Shown one piece after another: positions 24,131 through 34,121 of a DNA stretch of 64,000 nt (position 1 is the first letter of the stretch; every line of letters begins with the position of its first letter). The notes beneath the pieces were generated by a model. The model saw nothing but the letters and a program-made list of their open reading frames with translations. It ran no database searches and was not told where the DNA came from. Origin of the DNA: Paraburkholderia phenazinium (GTDB lineage Bacteria > Pseudomonadota > Gammaproteobacteria > Burkholderiales > Burkholderiaceae); NCBI RefSeq assembly GCF_900100735.1, contig NZ_FNCJ01000007.1, positions 96,641-160,640 of the forward strand, given 5' to 3'. The position numbers and the translations under genes are program-made.

Positions 24131-25528
24131 TCACCCGCGACTGCCCCGCGAAATTTCTTCGCCAGCGCGATGCGGCAAGCGCAAGGTGACCGGAATCGAG
24201 GCGAACGAGCAGAGTCCCACTACGAGGAACGCCGGCCAGAAGTCGCTCCACACAATATGTGTATGGCCGTTCAGCACGCGCGTAATCTGCAGCACGATGC
24301 CGCCCACCGTTACCCCGAGGCCGAGCGACATCTGCTGCACGACGCTGCCGAGACTGGTGGCGCGGCCCACATCGCGGCTTGCGATCTCCGCGTAGGTCAG
24401 CGAGTTCAGACTGGTAAACTGCAGCGCTGGAAAGAATCCGCCGAGCAGCACCACGAACCAGATCAGCCAGGTGGGCGTACCGGGGAAAAAGGCGCCGCAG
24501 ATCGCGATTGCGATACCGGAGAGCGCGGCATTGACCACCAGCACATCGCGAAACCCATAGCGCCGCAATACCGTCGACGCGATGGTCCGCATGAACATCC
24601 CGCCGAACGCCGAAGCACAGGTAATCAAGCCAGATTCGAAAGCGGTCTTGCCGAGTCCCTCCTGCAACAACAACGGCAACAGAAACGGCAAGGCCCCGAG
24701 GCCGATCCGAAACAGCGAGCCACCTGCGACGCTCGCCTGGAATGTGGGAATACGCAGAAAGCGCAGATCGAGCAGTGGCAATTTAATGCGCAGGGCATAC
24801 GGCACGTAGGCCGCCAGCAAAAACGCGCCGCACACGCACATGCCGACGGCGTTACCGTTGGAGATGGTCTCACCGCCGATCAGCGACAGCCCGAGCAGAA
24901 ACAAGGCCGCACCGCCCGCCGACAAAAAGAAGCCGATCCAGTCGAGCGGCCCCGGATGCGGCTCGCGCGTGTTGACGATATGGCGGTTGGTCAGATAGAT
25001 GCCGAGCACCCCGATCGGTACGTTGATGAAGAAGATCAGGCGCCAATGCAGATAGGTGGTGATGAAACCGCCCAGCAGCGGACCGGCTGCTGGGCCGAGC
25101 ATGGCTGGCACGCTCAGATAATTCATCGCGCGAATGAACTCGGATTTGGGCACCACGCGAAAGATGATGATGCGTCCGACCGGCACCATCATCGCGCCAC
25201 CCACGCCTTGCACGAAGCGCGCGAGCGTGAAGGTGGCGAGCGAGCCCGAGGCTGCGCACAGCAGCGAACCGGCCACGAAGATGCCGATCGCGGTGCGAAA
25301 CACGGTGCGCGCGCCGAAGCGGTCGGCGAGCCAGCCGCACACGGGGATGAACACGCCGAGTCCGAGCACATAGCTCGTTACCGCAATCTTGAGGGTGACC
25401 GGGTCGCGGCCGAAGTCGCGCGCCATCGAGGGCAGGGCGGTCACGATGACGTTCGCATCGACACTCTCCATGAACATCGCGCACGCGACGATGAGCGGGG
25501 CGAGAAGCGCTTTCTGGACAAGTGTCAT
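24131..25528 (-). CDS. DHA2-type MFS drug exporter (EmrB/QacA family)
   Basis: The 465-residue protein has about 14 predicted membrane helices. It carries the drug-exporter motifs near the N-terminus: ESVDANVIVTALPSMARDFG, the loop GWLADRFGARTVFR, and the motif C region LGPAAGPLLGGFI. Such proteins export toxic compounds using the proton gradient. The substrate is unknown and no membrane fusion partner is adjacent. The amidase lies 219 bases upstream on the same strand and might be cotranscribed. Confidence 0.85.
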   Translation of the reverse strand: MTLVQKALLAPLIVACAMFMESVDANVIVTALPSMARDFGRDPVTLKIAVTSYVLGLGVFIPVCGWLADRFGARTVFRTAIGIFVAGSLLCAASGSLATFTLARFVQGVGGAMMVPVGRIIIFRVVPKSEFIRAMNYLSVPAMLGPAAGPLLGGFITTYLHWRLIFFINVPIGVLGIYLTNRHIVNTREPHPGPLDWIGFFLSAGGAALFLLGLSLIGGETISNGNAVGMCVCGAFLLAAYVPYALRIKLPLLDLRFLRIPTFQASVAGGSLFRIGLGALPFLLPLLLQEGLGKTAFESGLITCASAFGGMFMRTIASTVLRRYGFRDVLVVNAALSGIAIAICGAFFPGTPTWLIWFVVLLGGFFPALQFTSLNSLTYAEIASRDVGRATSLGSVVQQMSLGLGVTVGGIVLQITRVLNGHTHIVWSDFWPAFLVVGLCSFASIPVTLRLPHRAGEEISRGSRG

Positions 25529-25746
25529 GGATACGACGGTCTGAAGAAGGCCTGCGAAGTGCCGATTATGGCATCGGAAGGCGAGGAATTGCTATGAAGT
25601 GTTCCCTACATGAAACAGATTGAAACAGATGGCGCGTTGCGCAGACAAGCGCAACGCGCGAGAGCAGCGCGTGAAATCCTTTAGTGAATACGGGCCTTCA
25701 CGCGCCGGAGACGGGAGATAGAGCGAAGCGAAGTGGTGCCGGTGTT

Positions 25747-27318
25747 TCAGGCCGCAATCGGCGGCATGCTCGACTGCTTGATGAACTGCGGCTCCTGGCG
25801 CCATTGGGTCGCCTGCTCGAACGCGTAGCCAAGACCCAGCAAACGCGCCTCGCTCCATGCTGGGCCGACGAACGACAAGCCAATCGGCAGGCCACGCACC
25901 AGGCCGGCCGGCACCGTCAGATGTGGATAGCCGGCCACGGCGGCTGGCGTGGAGAAACCGTCGCCACCACTATCGCCGTTGATGAAGTCGGTCAGCCACG
26001 TCGTGCCGCCGGTCGGCGCGACGATGGCATCGAGCCGGTGTTCGCGGATCGCCCGGTCGATGCCGTCCTCACGCGAGCCCTTGCGACAGGCGGCCAGCGC
26101 CTGCACATAAGCGTCGCTGTCGAGGCCGCCGAGCGCCTCGGCCTGAATCAGCAGCTCTTGACCGAAATACGGCATCTCACTGTCGCGGTGGGCGTTATTG
26201 AAGGCGATCACATCGGCGAGCGTGCGAATCGGCGCGTGCGGTGCAAACGTTGCGAGCCAGAGTGGCAGATCGTGCTTGAACTCGTGTAGCAGCACGGCCT
26301 GCTCTTCGCTTTCGTAGTTCACCTTCGGCAGGTTGATCGGATCGATCAGTTCGGCGCCCAGCAGCACCAGTTGGGCCAGCGCGTATTCGATGCGTTGGTC
26401 GATTTCATCATGGCCGGTAAAGAACTCGCGGGCCACGCCGATGCGCGCCCCACGCAACGCGTTCTTATCCAGCGCGCCGAGATAGTCGCCAGGCGGGGGG
26501 GCGCCGAGGGTGGCCGGATCGCGCGGGTCGGGGCCCGCCAGCGCGCTGAGCAGCAGGGCCGCGTCGCTGACGGTGCGCGTGATGGGCCCGGGCGTATCCT
26601 GGGTGTGCGAGATCGGGATGATGCCGTCGCGGCTGATGCGCCCGACCGTGGGTTTCAGACCGACCACGCCCATGATGGACGATGGCGACACGATCGAGCC
26701 ATCCGTCTCGGTGCCGATCGCCATCCGGGTGAGGTTCGCCGCAACCGCCGCCGCCGAGCCCGAACTGGACCCGCTGGTGGAGCGGTCCAGCGCGTAGGGG
26801 TTGCGTGACAGGCCGCCGCGTCCGCTCCAGCCGCTCGTCGAACGCGTGGAGCGCAGGTTGGCCCACTCGCTCAGATTGGTCTTGCCGAGGATCACGCCGC
26901 CCGCTGCGCGCAGCCGCTCGACCAGATGCGCGTCGCGCGTGGCGCGCACACCGTCGAGGGCCAACGAGCCGGCGGTGGTCGCCATGCGGTCGCCGGTCGT
27001 GATGTTGTCCTTGATGACGACCGGCATGCCGTGCAGCGGCCCGCGCAGCTTCCCGGCGGCGCGCTCGGCGTCGAGCGCGGCGGCCGTCTGCATGGAGTCG
27101 GGATTGAGTTCGATGATGCTGCGCAACTCCGGGCCGTGCCGGTCGAGCGCGGCGATTCGCTCCAGATAGTAGTGGCTCGTGCGCACGGCGTTGGCCGGGT
27201 CAGGGGCGCCGCTTGGGCCGGCGTCGCGGGCGAGGCCTGTGGGCAGGGCAGACGCGTTCCGTGTGGAGATCGCGGAGGCCAGCAAGCCGAGTGAAGCGAA
27301 GAAACGACGTCGTCTCAT
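25747..27318 (-). CDS. Amidase-signature hydrolase, Tat-exported
   Basis: The start at ATG 27318 places a twin-arginine motif at the N-terminus (MRRRRFFASLGLLASAIS), so export of the folded enzyme to the periplasm is likely; an upstream ATG at 27372 would bury it. The amidase signature catalytic set is visible: Lys in PVVIKDNIT, and the serine-rich segment STSGSSSGSAAAVAA with the acyl-enzyme Ser in GTETDGSIV. Length (523) fits exported amidases that cleave amide bonds of peptides or amides. The substrate cannot be told. Confidence 0.88.
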   Translation of the reverse strand: MRRRRFFASLGLLASAISTRNASALPTGLARDAGPSGAPDPANAVRTSHYYLERIAALDRHGPELRSIIELNPDSMQTAAALDAERAAGKLRGPLHGMPVVIKDNITTGDRMATTAGSLALDGVRATRDAHLVERLRAAGGVILGKTNLSEWANLRSTRSTSGWSGRGGLSRNPYALDRSTSGSSSGSAAAVAANLTRMAIGTETDGSIVSPSSIMGVVGLKPTVGRISRDGIIPISHTQDTPGPITRTVSDAALLLSALAGPDPRDPATLGAPPPGDYLGALDKNALRGARIGVAREFFTGHDEIDQRIEYALAQLVLLGAELIDPINLPKVNYESEEQAVLLHEFKHDLPLWLATFAPHAPIRTLADVIAFNNAHRDSEMPYFGQELLIQAEALGGLDSDAYVQALAACRKGSREDGIDRAIREHRLDAIVAPTGGTTWLTDFINGDSGGDGFSTPAAVAGYPHLTVPAGLVRGLPIGLSFVGPAWSEARLLGLGYAFEQATQWRQEPQFIKQSSMPPIAA

Positions 27319-27570
27319 AGTGAAGATCTTGTTGAAATGTGAACGTGGAAGCCGCGCGCGGTGTGCTTCCATGCTGTTGCCGTCGCACCCGGGTGGCCGA
27401 GGCGAATCGCAATCGCGCGAGATTACCTTAACAAAATTAGACGGCGGGGAAAGCCCGTGCTGCGGACGAGGCGAAGCAGCCGTTGGCGCGACAGCTTCTG
27501 CGCGCGCTGATTAGAGATAAGCGATGCGCTACCATATGGCGACGCAACGGACAGTACAACAACAAACGTC

Positions 27571-28746
27571 ATGCAAAGAATCAAACAGGTTCCACGCGCG
27601 GACTGGCCGCAGCGTATGGACGAGATCGGGTTTCGCTTTCACTCCATCGACAAGGACGGCGTCGCCCAGACGCCCGACGCGAGCCAGTTTCCGTATTGGC
27701 TCGAAGACGCGGCCTACGTGTTCAGCGAGGCCGAAATCGAGGCATTGTGGGCCGCCACCTGCGAGCTTCATGCGCGCTGCCTCGAGGCCGTGGACTACGT
27801 GATCCGCGCCAACCTGTTTGCGCGGATGGCCATTCCCACCGCCTTCGAGGGCCTGATTCGCGCCTCATGGGAGCGGCGCGATCCGTCCGTGTATGGACGT
27901 TTCGACCTGACGCTCGATGCGAACGGCGTGCCCAAGCTCTACGAATACAACGCGGATACGCCGACCTCGCTGATCGAGTCGAGTCTCGCGCAATGGTTCT
28001 GGAAGACCGATGTGCAACCCGCGCATGACCAGTTCAACAGCATCCATGAAGCGCTGATCGAACGCTGGGGTGCGCTGCGCCGGCATTACCCGGACATCGT
28101 CACGCTGCACTTCGGTTGCATCTTCGATAGCCTCGAAGACATCGGCAACGTCGAATACATGATGGAAACTGCCGTGCAGGCTGGCTGGCGGGTCAAGATT
28201 CTCGACATGAGACGTGTCGGCGTGGACGCGGCCAGCCACTTCTACGACGAGCAGGATGAGCCGATCCAGTTGATGTTCAAGCTGTATCCGTGGGAGTGGA
28301 TGATTCGCGAGCAGTTCGGCCGCCACCTGATTACGAGCCCTACGCGCTGGGTCGAGCCACCCTGGAAAATGATCCTTTCCAACAAGGCGATTCTGCCGAT
28401 CCTCTGGCAACTGTTTCCCGATCATCCGAACCTGTTGCCGGCGTCGTTTACGCCGTATCAGTTCGACGGTGTGCCGCATGCGAAGAAGCCGTTCTACTCG
28501 CGTGAAGGCGCGAACGTGTCGCTGGTTATGGACGATGGGCAGGTGATTGCCCATGACGGCCGCTATGGCGAAGAGGGTTTTATCTATCAGGCCTTCGCGC
28601 CGTTGCCGCGTTTTGGCGAGCGCTACTCGACCTTGGGGGCCTGGGTGGTGGGGGATGATGCAGTGGGGCTGTGCCTGCGCGAAGAGTTTCATCCGATCAC
28701 GAAGAACACTAGCTATTTCGTGCCGCATTACTTCGTCAAGAGTTGA
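27571..28746 (+). CDS. Glutathionylspermidine synthase-like ATP-grasp enzyme (YgiC/YjfC type)
   Basis: The 391-residue protein matches the C-terminal synthetase family of glutathionylspermidine synthases: RFDLTLDANGVPKLYEYNADTPTSLIESS (nucleotide and metal contact), MFKLYPWEWM, EPPWKMILSNKAILPILWQ and the closing FHPITKNTSYFVPHYF. These enzymes ligate an amine to a carboxylate with ATP. The E. coli YgiC and YjfC proteins lack the amidase half, as here, and their substrate is unresolved. The next gene is a YgiB-like lipoprotein, the same pairing as in E. coli. Confidence 0.88.
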   Translation: MQRIKQVPRADWPQRMDEIGFRFHSIDKDGVAQTPDASQFPYWLEDAAYVFSEAEIEALWAATCELHARCLEAVDYVIRANLFARMAIPTAFEGLIRASWERRDPSVYGRFDLTLDANGVPKLYEYNADTPTSLIESSLAQWFWKTDVQPAHDQFNSIHEALIERWGALRRHYPDIVTLHFGCIFDSLEDIGNVEYMMETAVQAGWRVKILDMRRVGVDAASHFYDEQDEPIQLMFKLYPWEWMIREQFGRHLITSPTRWVEPPWKMILSNKAILPILWQLFPDHPNLLPASFTPYQFDGVPHAKKPFYSREGANVSLVMDDGQVIAHDGRYGEEGFIYQAFAPLPRFGERYSTLGAWVVGDDAVGLCLREEFHPITKNTSYFVPHYFVKS

Positions 28747-28750
28747 ACCG

Positions 28751-29227
28751 ATGACAATGCACCGAACACAAAAACGGCCGACACTGTTACTGATCGGCGC
28801 GGCTGGGGCACTGGCCGGGGTTGGCCTCATTGCCGGGTGCCATAACGACACGCCGGTGCAGGTCGAACGGGCGGAGTATGCCTCGCTAGCCGATTGCGAA
28901 CGCGACTGGAACCGTCCTGACGATTGCACGTCGGCCGCGGTCGGCGGCCAACCTGGGTCGGGGACTTCGGGTTCTGGCGGCGGGCATGGCGGATTTAGCG
29001 GCGCTCATTGGTATGGGCCGTACTACACCCGTAGCGGCATGGTATATCACGCGAACGGCGACGAAACCAATGAAGTCGTACGCGTTGGCCATTCGACCGG
29101 AGTGAGCGAGTCGACCCACACGGAGCGGTCTTTGACTGGGCACAGCGGCGGGGAGGACGGCATCTCCCGCGGCGGATTTGGCGAGTCGGCGCATGCGGGG
29201 GGCGGGGAAGGCGGGCACGGGGGGTAG
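28751..29227 (+). CDS. YgiB-like (DUF1190-type) lipoprotein
   Basis: The 158-residue product has a lipoprotein signal (LLLIGAAGALAGVGLIAGC) whose cysteine would be lipidated. The mature part contains ERAEYASLADCERDW and DDCTSA, like the cysteine pattern of YgiB. It continues into a glycine/serine/histidine-rich tail (HWYGPYYTRSG, then GGEGGHGG). It starts 5 bases after the ATP-grasp gene. A shared envelope function is likely but unknown. Confidence 0.7.
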   Translation: MTMHRTQKRPTLLLIGAAGALAGVGLIAGCHNDTPVQVERAEYASLADCERDWNRPDDCTSAAVGGQPGSGTSGSGGGHGGFSGAHWYGPYYTRSGMVYHANGDETNEVVRVGHSTGVSESTHTERSLTGHSGGEDGISRGGFGESAHAGGGEGGHGG

Positions 29228-29297
29228 GGGCACACGCAAGCGCTGTGGCAGCCCCCCAGCGTTATGATGACCCCACCGATCACGACACCCCCTCACC

Positions 29298-30239
29298 ATG
29301 CGCATCGCTCCACTCCCGCCGCTCCAATGCCTGATCGCATTCGAATCGGCCATGCGTCATGCGAGCTTCACCAAGGCCGCTGCCGAACTGCATCTGACGC
29401 AAAGCGCGATCAGCCGTCAGATCGCGCAACTCGAAGATTTCCTGGGACGCTCGCTATTCATACGCGAGCATCGGGCGTTGCGGCTCACCATCGCCGGTGA
29501 ACGCTACGCCAAGCACGTGCAGTGGCTGTTGACCAACTGCTCGGAAGCGACACTCGACGTGATGAAGCGCTACGGCGACCAGGAACTGACCATAGCGTGC
29601 TCCTCAGGCGTCGCCGTTCTGTGGCTGACGCCGCGCCTCGGCGCCTTCCGCGCGGCCTATCCGAACGTCCATGTGCGCATGATCGTGCACGACGGACTGG
29701 CCTCGCTGTCGCCGGCAGAATTCGACGTCGGCCTGTACTACATCCGGCAACGTGCCGAGCCACACTTCGCTGCGCGGCGGATCTTCGACGAAGAGGTCTA
29801 TCCCGTCTGTTCGCCTGGCTATCTCGGCGGCCGCCAGCTTGACGCAGCCGATCTCGCTCAGGAGACCTTGCTGATGCAGGAAGACGGTCAGCGGCAGTGG
29901 ATGTCGTGGCCCGAGTGGTTCCGGCTAAACAGCGTGCAAATGCCAGCTTCGCCGAAATCGGTAGTGGTGAATTACTATCCGCAACTGGTGCAGATGGCGA
30001 TTCTCGGCCAGGGCGTGGTGCTCGGCTGGCGTCATATGATCGACGCGTGCCTCGCCGAAGGCTTGCTGGTGCGCGCCACGCGTGCTTCGGCCAGTCATGG
30101 CGGCGGCTATTATGTGGTGTCGCCGAACGATCGCTCGCAGAACCAGGCGGCGCGTCTCTTTACGAACTGGTTGTTCGAGCAGGCCGAGCAACAGATGCAG
30201 CAGGCGCAACAACCGCAACAACTGCAACAACCAAAGTAG
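29298..30239 (+). CDS. LysR-family transcription regulator (GcvA-like)
   Basis: The 313-residue protein has the N-terminal winged helix (FESAMRHASFTKAAAELHLTQSAISRQI) and a periplasmic-binding-type effector domain. The PLQCLIAFESAMRH opening is typical of the GcvA-like branch. The C-terminus is glutamine-rich (EQQMQQAQQPQQLQQ), a probable low-complexity extension. The genes downstream on the same strand (MFS, amidohydrolase) are the likely targets. Effector is unknown. Confidence 0.9.
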   Translation: MRIAPLPPLQCLIAFESAMRHASFTKAAAELHLTQSAISRQIAQLEDFLGRSLFIREHRALRLTIAGERYAKHVQWLLTNCSEATLDVMKRYGDQELTIACSSGVAVLWLTPRLGAFRAAYPNVHVRMIVHDGLASLSPAEFDVGLYYIRQRAEPHFAARRIFDEEVYPVCSPGYLGGRQLDAADLAQETLLMQEDGQRQWMSWPEWFRLNSVQMPASPKSVVVNYYPQLVQMAILGQGVVLGWRHMIDACLAEGLLVRATRASASHGGGYYVVSPNDRSQNQAARLFTNWLFEQAEQQMQQAQQPQQLQQPK

Positions 30240-30391
30240 ACAGCGGCTTGCCGGGCTTCGCATGCGCTATACGCATGCATGCATGCGATTCTTTCGTTTC
30301 AGAAAAAAATCAGATCTCTTCTAGGATCGGCGTTGTGCATGTGGAGGCGCCGCTCAATCCCGAACCGGCGTGCTGCTGACAGCCGATTCAG

Positions 30392-31714
30392 ATGAGGAAA
30401 GAGACCATGCAAGGAACGCTTTCACCGCACGTCGCACTGCCGCTCGATTCGCTGGCCCGGCAACGGCGCCGCGCGATTCTCGCCACGGTCCTTGGTAACG
30501 GCCTCGAGTGGTTCGACTTCACCGTGTACAGCTTCTTTGCGGTCATCATCGCCAAGCTGTTTTTCCCCACCGGCAATGAGTTGACTTCGCTGCTGCTGAC
30601 GGTGGCGACTTTCGGTGTCGGCTTTTTCATGCGGCCGGTGGGCGGAATCGTGCTGGGTGTCTATGCGGACAAAGTCGGGCGCAAGGCCGCCTTATCGCTG
30701 ACCATTCTGTTGATGGCGGCGGGCACCGCGCTGATTGGCCTCGCACCCACCTACAGCCAGATCGGCGTGGCGGCGCCGCTGCTGATCGTCGTCGCACGCC
30801 TGCTGCAAGGCTTTTCGGCGGGCGGCGAGATGGGCAGCGCCACCGCGTTTCTGACCGAGTACGCACCGCCTGGAAAGCGCGCCTATTACTCGAGCTGGAT
30901 CCAGTCGAGCATCGGTTTCGCCGTGCTGCTTGGCGCGGCCGTCGGCACCTTCGTGACCGCCAGTCTGAGCGCCGATGCGCTGCATTCGTGGGGCTGGAGA
31001 ATGCCGTTCCTGATCGGCATCCTGATCGGACCGGTGGGCTACTTCATCCGCAGCCGGATGGATGAAACGCCGGCCTTTAGCGCGCTAGCAGAGGAAGCGA
31101 AGCAAGACTCACCACTCGCCGAAGTGCTGCAACGCTTTCCGCGCGAAACCTTCGCCAGTTTTTCGATGGTGATCCTCTGGACCGCGACTACCTACGTGCT
31201 GCTGTTCTACATGCCGACATACTCGGTGCGCACGCTGCATCTGCCGCAATCGCAGGGGTTTCTGGCCGGCATGCTGGGCGGGCTGATGATCATGTGTTTC
31301 TCGCCGGTGGTGGGCAAGCTCGCTGACCGGTTCGGGCGCCGCGTATTCCTGTCGGGCGCCGCCGCATCGATCCTGTTGCTCGCATGGCCGATGTTCGCGT
31401 ACATCAACCGCGTGCCGGCACTGGCGTCGCTGCTCGTGTTTCAAGGTGTGTTCGGTCTCCTGATTGCTGCCTACACCGGGCCGATTCTCGCTGCGTTTGC
31501 CGAACTCTTCCCGACCAAGGTGCTGTCGACGGGCCTCTCGGTCGCCTACAACTTCGCGGTGACGATCTTCGGCGGCTTTGCGCCGTTCTTCATCACATGG
31601 CTGATTGCCTCCACCGGCAGCCATATGGCGCCGGCCATCTACGTGATGATCGCGGCGGCCATCAGCCTCATCGGAACCTTCTACGTGCGCGACCCCCGCC
31701 GTTTGCGCGGTTGA
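30392..31714 (+). CDS. MHS-family MFS transporter
   Basis: The 440-residue carrier has 12 predicted membrane helices and the metabolite:H+ symporter signatures: GNGLEWFDFTVYSFFA at the first helix, YADKVGRKAALS in the loop, and LQGFSAGGEMGSATAFLTEYAP. MHS carriers import organic acids such as citrate, ketoglutarate or shikimate, or betaine and proline, with protons. It is followed by an amidohydrolase at 50 bases, so the imported compound may be that enzyme's substrate. The start is ATG 30392 or the second Met. Confidence 0.87.
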   Translation: MRKETMQGTLSPHVALPLDSLARQRRRAILATVLGNGLEWFDFTVYSFFAVIIAKLFFPTGNELTSLLLTVATFGVGFFMRPVGGIVLGVYADKVGRKAALSLTILLMAAGTALIGLAPTYSQIGVAAPLLIVVARLLQGFSAGGEMGSATAFLTEYAPPGKRAYYSSWIQSSIGFAVLLGAAVGTFVTASLSADALHSWGWRMPFLIGILIGPVGYFIRSRMDETPAFSALAEEAKQDSPLAEVLQRFPRETFASFSMVILWTATTYVLLFYMPTYSVRTLHLPQSQGFLAGMLGGLMIMCFSPVVGKLADRFGRRVFLSGAAASILLLAWPMFAYINRVPALASLLVFQGVFGLLIAAYTGPILAAFAELFPTKVLSTGLSVAYNFAVTIFGGFAPFFITWLIASTGSHMAPAIYVMIAAAISLIGTFYVRDPRRLRG

Positions 31715-31763
31715 GGCTGAGCGTCGCCACGGCAGGCTCCTTCAATAAGCCAGGAAGCTATTC

Positions 31764-33011
31764 ATGACCATCACGGTAATCAAAGGCGGCAACGTACTTG
31801 ACCTGTCGCAGGGTACCTTGCTTGAACATCATCATGTCGTGATCGAAGACGCTCACATCGTCGAAGTTACCGACCGGCCCGTCGACCTGCCGGGTGCGCG
31901 CATTGTCGAGGCGCGCGGCAAGACGGTGATGCCGGGCCTGATCGACTGTCATGTGCATGTGCTCGCCTCGAGTGCTAACCTCGGCAGCAATGCGACGCAA
32001 CCGAACATCCTCGCCGCCATCCGTGCGCTGCCGATTCTCGCCGCGATGCTCGGGCGCGGCTTCACCAGCGTGCGCGATGCCGGCGGTGCCGACTGGGGGC
32101 TGACCCAGGCGCTCGAAGGCGGACTCATTCCTGGGCCGCGTATCTTCCCCTCGGGCAAGGCGCTTTCGCAAACCGGCGGCCACGGAGATTTCCGGCCGCG
32201 CGGCGACATGCTTGAGCCGTGCTCGTGCTGCTTCAGGGCCGGGGCGATTGCACGCGTGGTGGACGGCGTGGACGCTGTGCGGCTGGCGGTGCGCGAAGAG
32301 ATCCAGAAGGGCGCCACGCAGATCAAGATCATGGCCTCGGGCGGAGTTGCCTCGCCGACCGATCCGATCGGCAACACCCAATACTCGGAGGACGAGATCC
32401 GCGCGATTGTCGCCGAGGCGCAGGCGGCCAATACCTACGTGATGGCACATGCGTACACGGGCCGCGCGATCGCGCGCGCGGTGCGTTGTGGCGTGCGCAC
32501 GATCGAGCACGGCAATCTGGTGGATGAGGCGGCGGCGCGTTTGATGCATGAGCATGGCGCTTTCGTCGTTCCTACACTCGTGACTTATGACGCGCTGGCG
32601 AAGCACGGTGCCGACTATGGGATGCCCGCCGATTCGATCGCCAAGGTCGAGACCGTTCGGCAAGCGGGCCGCGACTCGCTGCAGATCTACGCGCGTGCCG
32701 GTGTGCCGATGGGTTTCGGTTCGGACCTGCTCGGCGAGATGCATACATTCCAGAGCGATGAACTGCGGATTCGCGCCGAGGTGCTAGGCAATCTGGAGAC
32801 GCTGCGCTCGGCCACCACGATTGCGGCGCAGATTGTCGATCGGCCCGGCAAGCTCGGCGTGATCGCCGCGGGGGCGATTGCGGATGTGCTGGTGGTGGAC
32901 GGCGATCCGCTGCGCGATATCGGCGTGCTGACCGGCCAGGGTGAGCGCATCGAGTATGTGTTCCAGCGCGGGGAGGTGGTGAGCCAGCGCGGACGGGTGG
33001 CGTCGAAGTAA
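31764..33011 (+). CDS. Metal-dependent amidohydrolase
   Basis: The 415-residue enzyme has the amidohydrolase-superfamily metal centre: HVH (His63, His65), the probable carboxylated Lys188 in QIKIMASGG, His229 in MAHAYT, His249 in IEHGNL and Asp321 in GFGSDLLG. The pattern is that of the imidazolonepropionase/Xaa-Pro dipeptidase-like branch that hydrolyses cyclic or N-acyl amino-acid amides. It sits downstream of an MHS importer. The exact substrate is unknown. Confidence 0.88.
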   Translation: MTITVIKGGNVLDLSQGTLLEHHHVVIEDAHIVEVTDRPVDLPGARIVEARGKTVMPGLIDCHVHVLASSANLGSNATQPNILAAIRALPILAAMLGRGFTSVRDAGGADWGLTQALEGGLIPGPRIFPSGKALSQTGGHGDFRPRGDMLEPCSCCFRAGAIARVVDGVDAVRLAVREEIQKGATQIKIMASGGVASPTDPIGNTQYSEDEIRAIVAEAQAANTYVMAHAYTGRAIARAVRCGVRTIEHGNLVDEAAARLMHEHGAFVVPTLVTYDALAKHGADYGMPADSIAKVETVRQAGRDSLQIYARAGVPMGFGSDLLGEMHTFQSDELRIRAEVLGNLETLRSATTIAAQIVDRPGKLGVIAAGAIADVLVVDGDPLRDIGVLTGQGERIEYVFQRGEVVSQRGRVASK

Positions 33012-33047
33012 GCCCGCTGCGTTTGCGGCATGCGGCGCCGCCCGAAC

Positions 33048-33974
33048 TTACGCCTGCTGCGACACCCCCGACACCTCGACCGGCGCCGCCTTGCTCCAGC
33101 GCACGGTCGCCAGCAGCGACGCCGCCACGATCAACCCGCCACCCACCCAGGCCGTCGCCGAAATCCTTTCCCCCAGCCATAGACACGCGAACAACGCCCC
33201 GAACGCCGGTTCGCTGCCCATCAGCAGCGCGACGCGGGTCGGGCTGCTGCGTTTGATCGCATAGTTCTGCGCGAAGAACGCAAACAGCGTACAGGCGAGC
33301 ACCAGATAGAACACGCAGCCCCAGAAGGTCGCATGCCCGGCGAAGGAGGGCACGTGCTGCCATTGCCCACGCGCAAACAGCAGCATTACCGCCGCGCTGC
33401 CGAACGCCACCACGCCCGACTGCACGGCGGTGACGGTCAACGGCGGCAGCGCGGCGTGGCGCATGATCCGCTTGGTGACGCAGACGGTCAGCGCCCGCAG
33501 GGCCGCGGCCCCGAGGATCAGGGCATCGCCGGGATTGAACTCGAACGCGCCATCGCCGGCAAGCAGCCACGCTCCCAGCAGCGAGAGCGCGACCGCGCAC
33601 CATTCGATGCGGGTCGGCCGGCGCTTGAGCAGCGACCACTCGACGAGCGGTGTGAACGCCACGCACAGGCTGATCAGGAATGCCGCGTTCGCTGCGCGCG
33701 TGAGCAGCAGGCCGAAGGTCTCGCACAGATAGATGCTGAACAGCAGCACACCGGCGCCGAGCGCACCGCGTAGGGCGCGGCCATCGGCATGCCGCAGGTT
33801 GCGCAGCGCCGGCGACAGAACTACGAAGGTGATGGCGAAGCGCAGCGCGAGCAGCCCGAGCACCGGGTAATAAACGAGCGCGCTCTTGGCGACGCCATAG
33901 CTGGTGCCCCACACCACGGCGACGGCCAGCAGCGTCAGGTCGGAGAGTAATTGCAGGCGTTCTTGTCTGGACAT
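33048..33974 (-). CDS. EamA (DMT) family exporter
   Basis: The 308-residue protein has ten predicted membrane helices and two EamA repeats (first with LLAVAVVWGTSYGVAKSAL, second with GCVFYLVLACTLFAFFAQNY and LLMGSEPAFGALFACLWLGE). Such carriers export amino acids or metabolites. It is divergent from a LysR gene 148 bases away, a common regulator-target arrangement. Confidence 0.88.
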   Translation of the reverse strand: MSRQERLQLLSDLTLLAVAVVWGTSYGVAKSALVYYPVLGLLALRFAITFVVLSPALRNLRHADGRALRGALGAGVLLFSIYLCETFGLLLTRAANAAFLISLCVAFTPLVEWSLLKRRPTRIEWCAVALSLLGAWLLAGDGAFEFNPGDALILGAAALRALTVCVTKRIMRHAALPPLTVTAVQSGVVAFGSAAVMLLFARGQWQHVPSFAGHATFWGCVFYLVLACTLFAFFAQNYAIKRSSPTRVALLMGSEPAFGALFACLWLGERISATAWVGGGLIVAASLLATVRWSKAAPVEVSGVSQQA

Positions 33975-34121
33975 GGCGAACCTCTGAAGACGAATTCGTA
34001 TTGTCGAGTGTTGCGCATGGGATGATAATTGGGCCGCCGTGCACAGATTTTATGTCGCAAACGCACTAATCTGGGGTGAGGGCTGTGCGGCTCCACGATT
34101 GGCTATTTCCTCCGAGTCACA

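Noticed and set aside
24170..25597. 475-codon plus-strand frame opposite the DHA2 exporter gene
   Set aside because: It has no domain and the charged composition of a membrane-gene antisense frame.
27865..28929. 354-codon minus-strand frame opposite the ATP-grasp gene
   Set aside because: The sense strand encodes a clear enzyme family; the antisense product has no motif.
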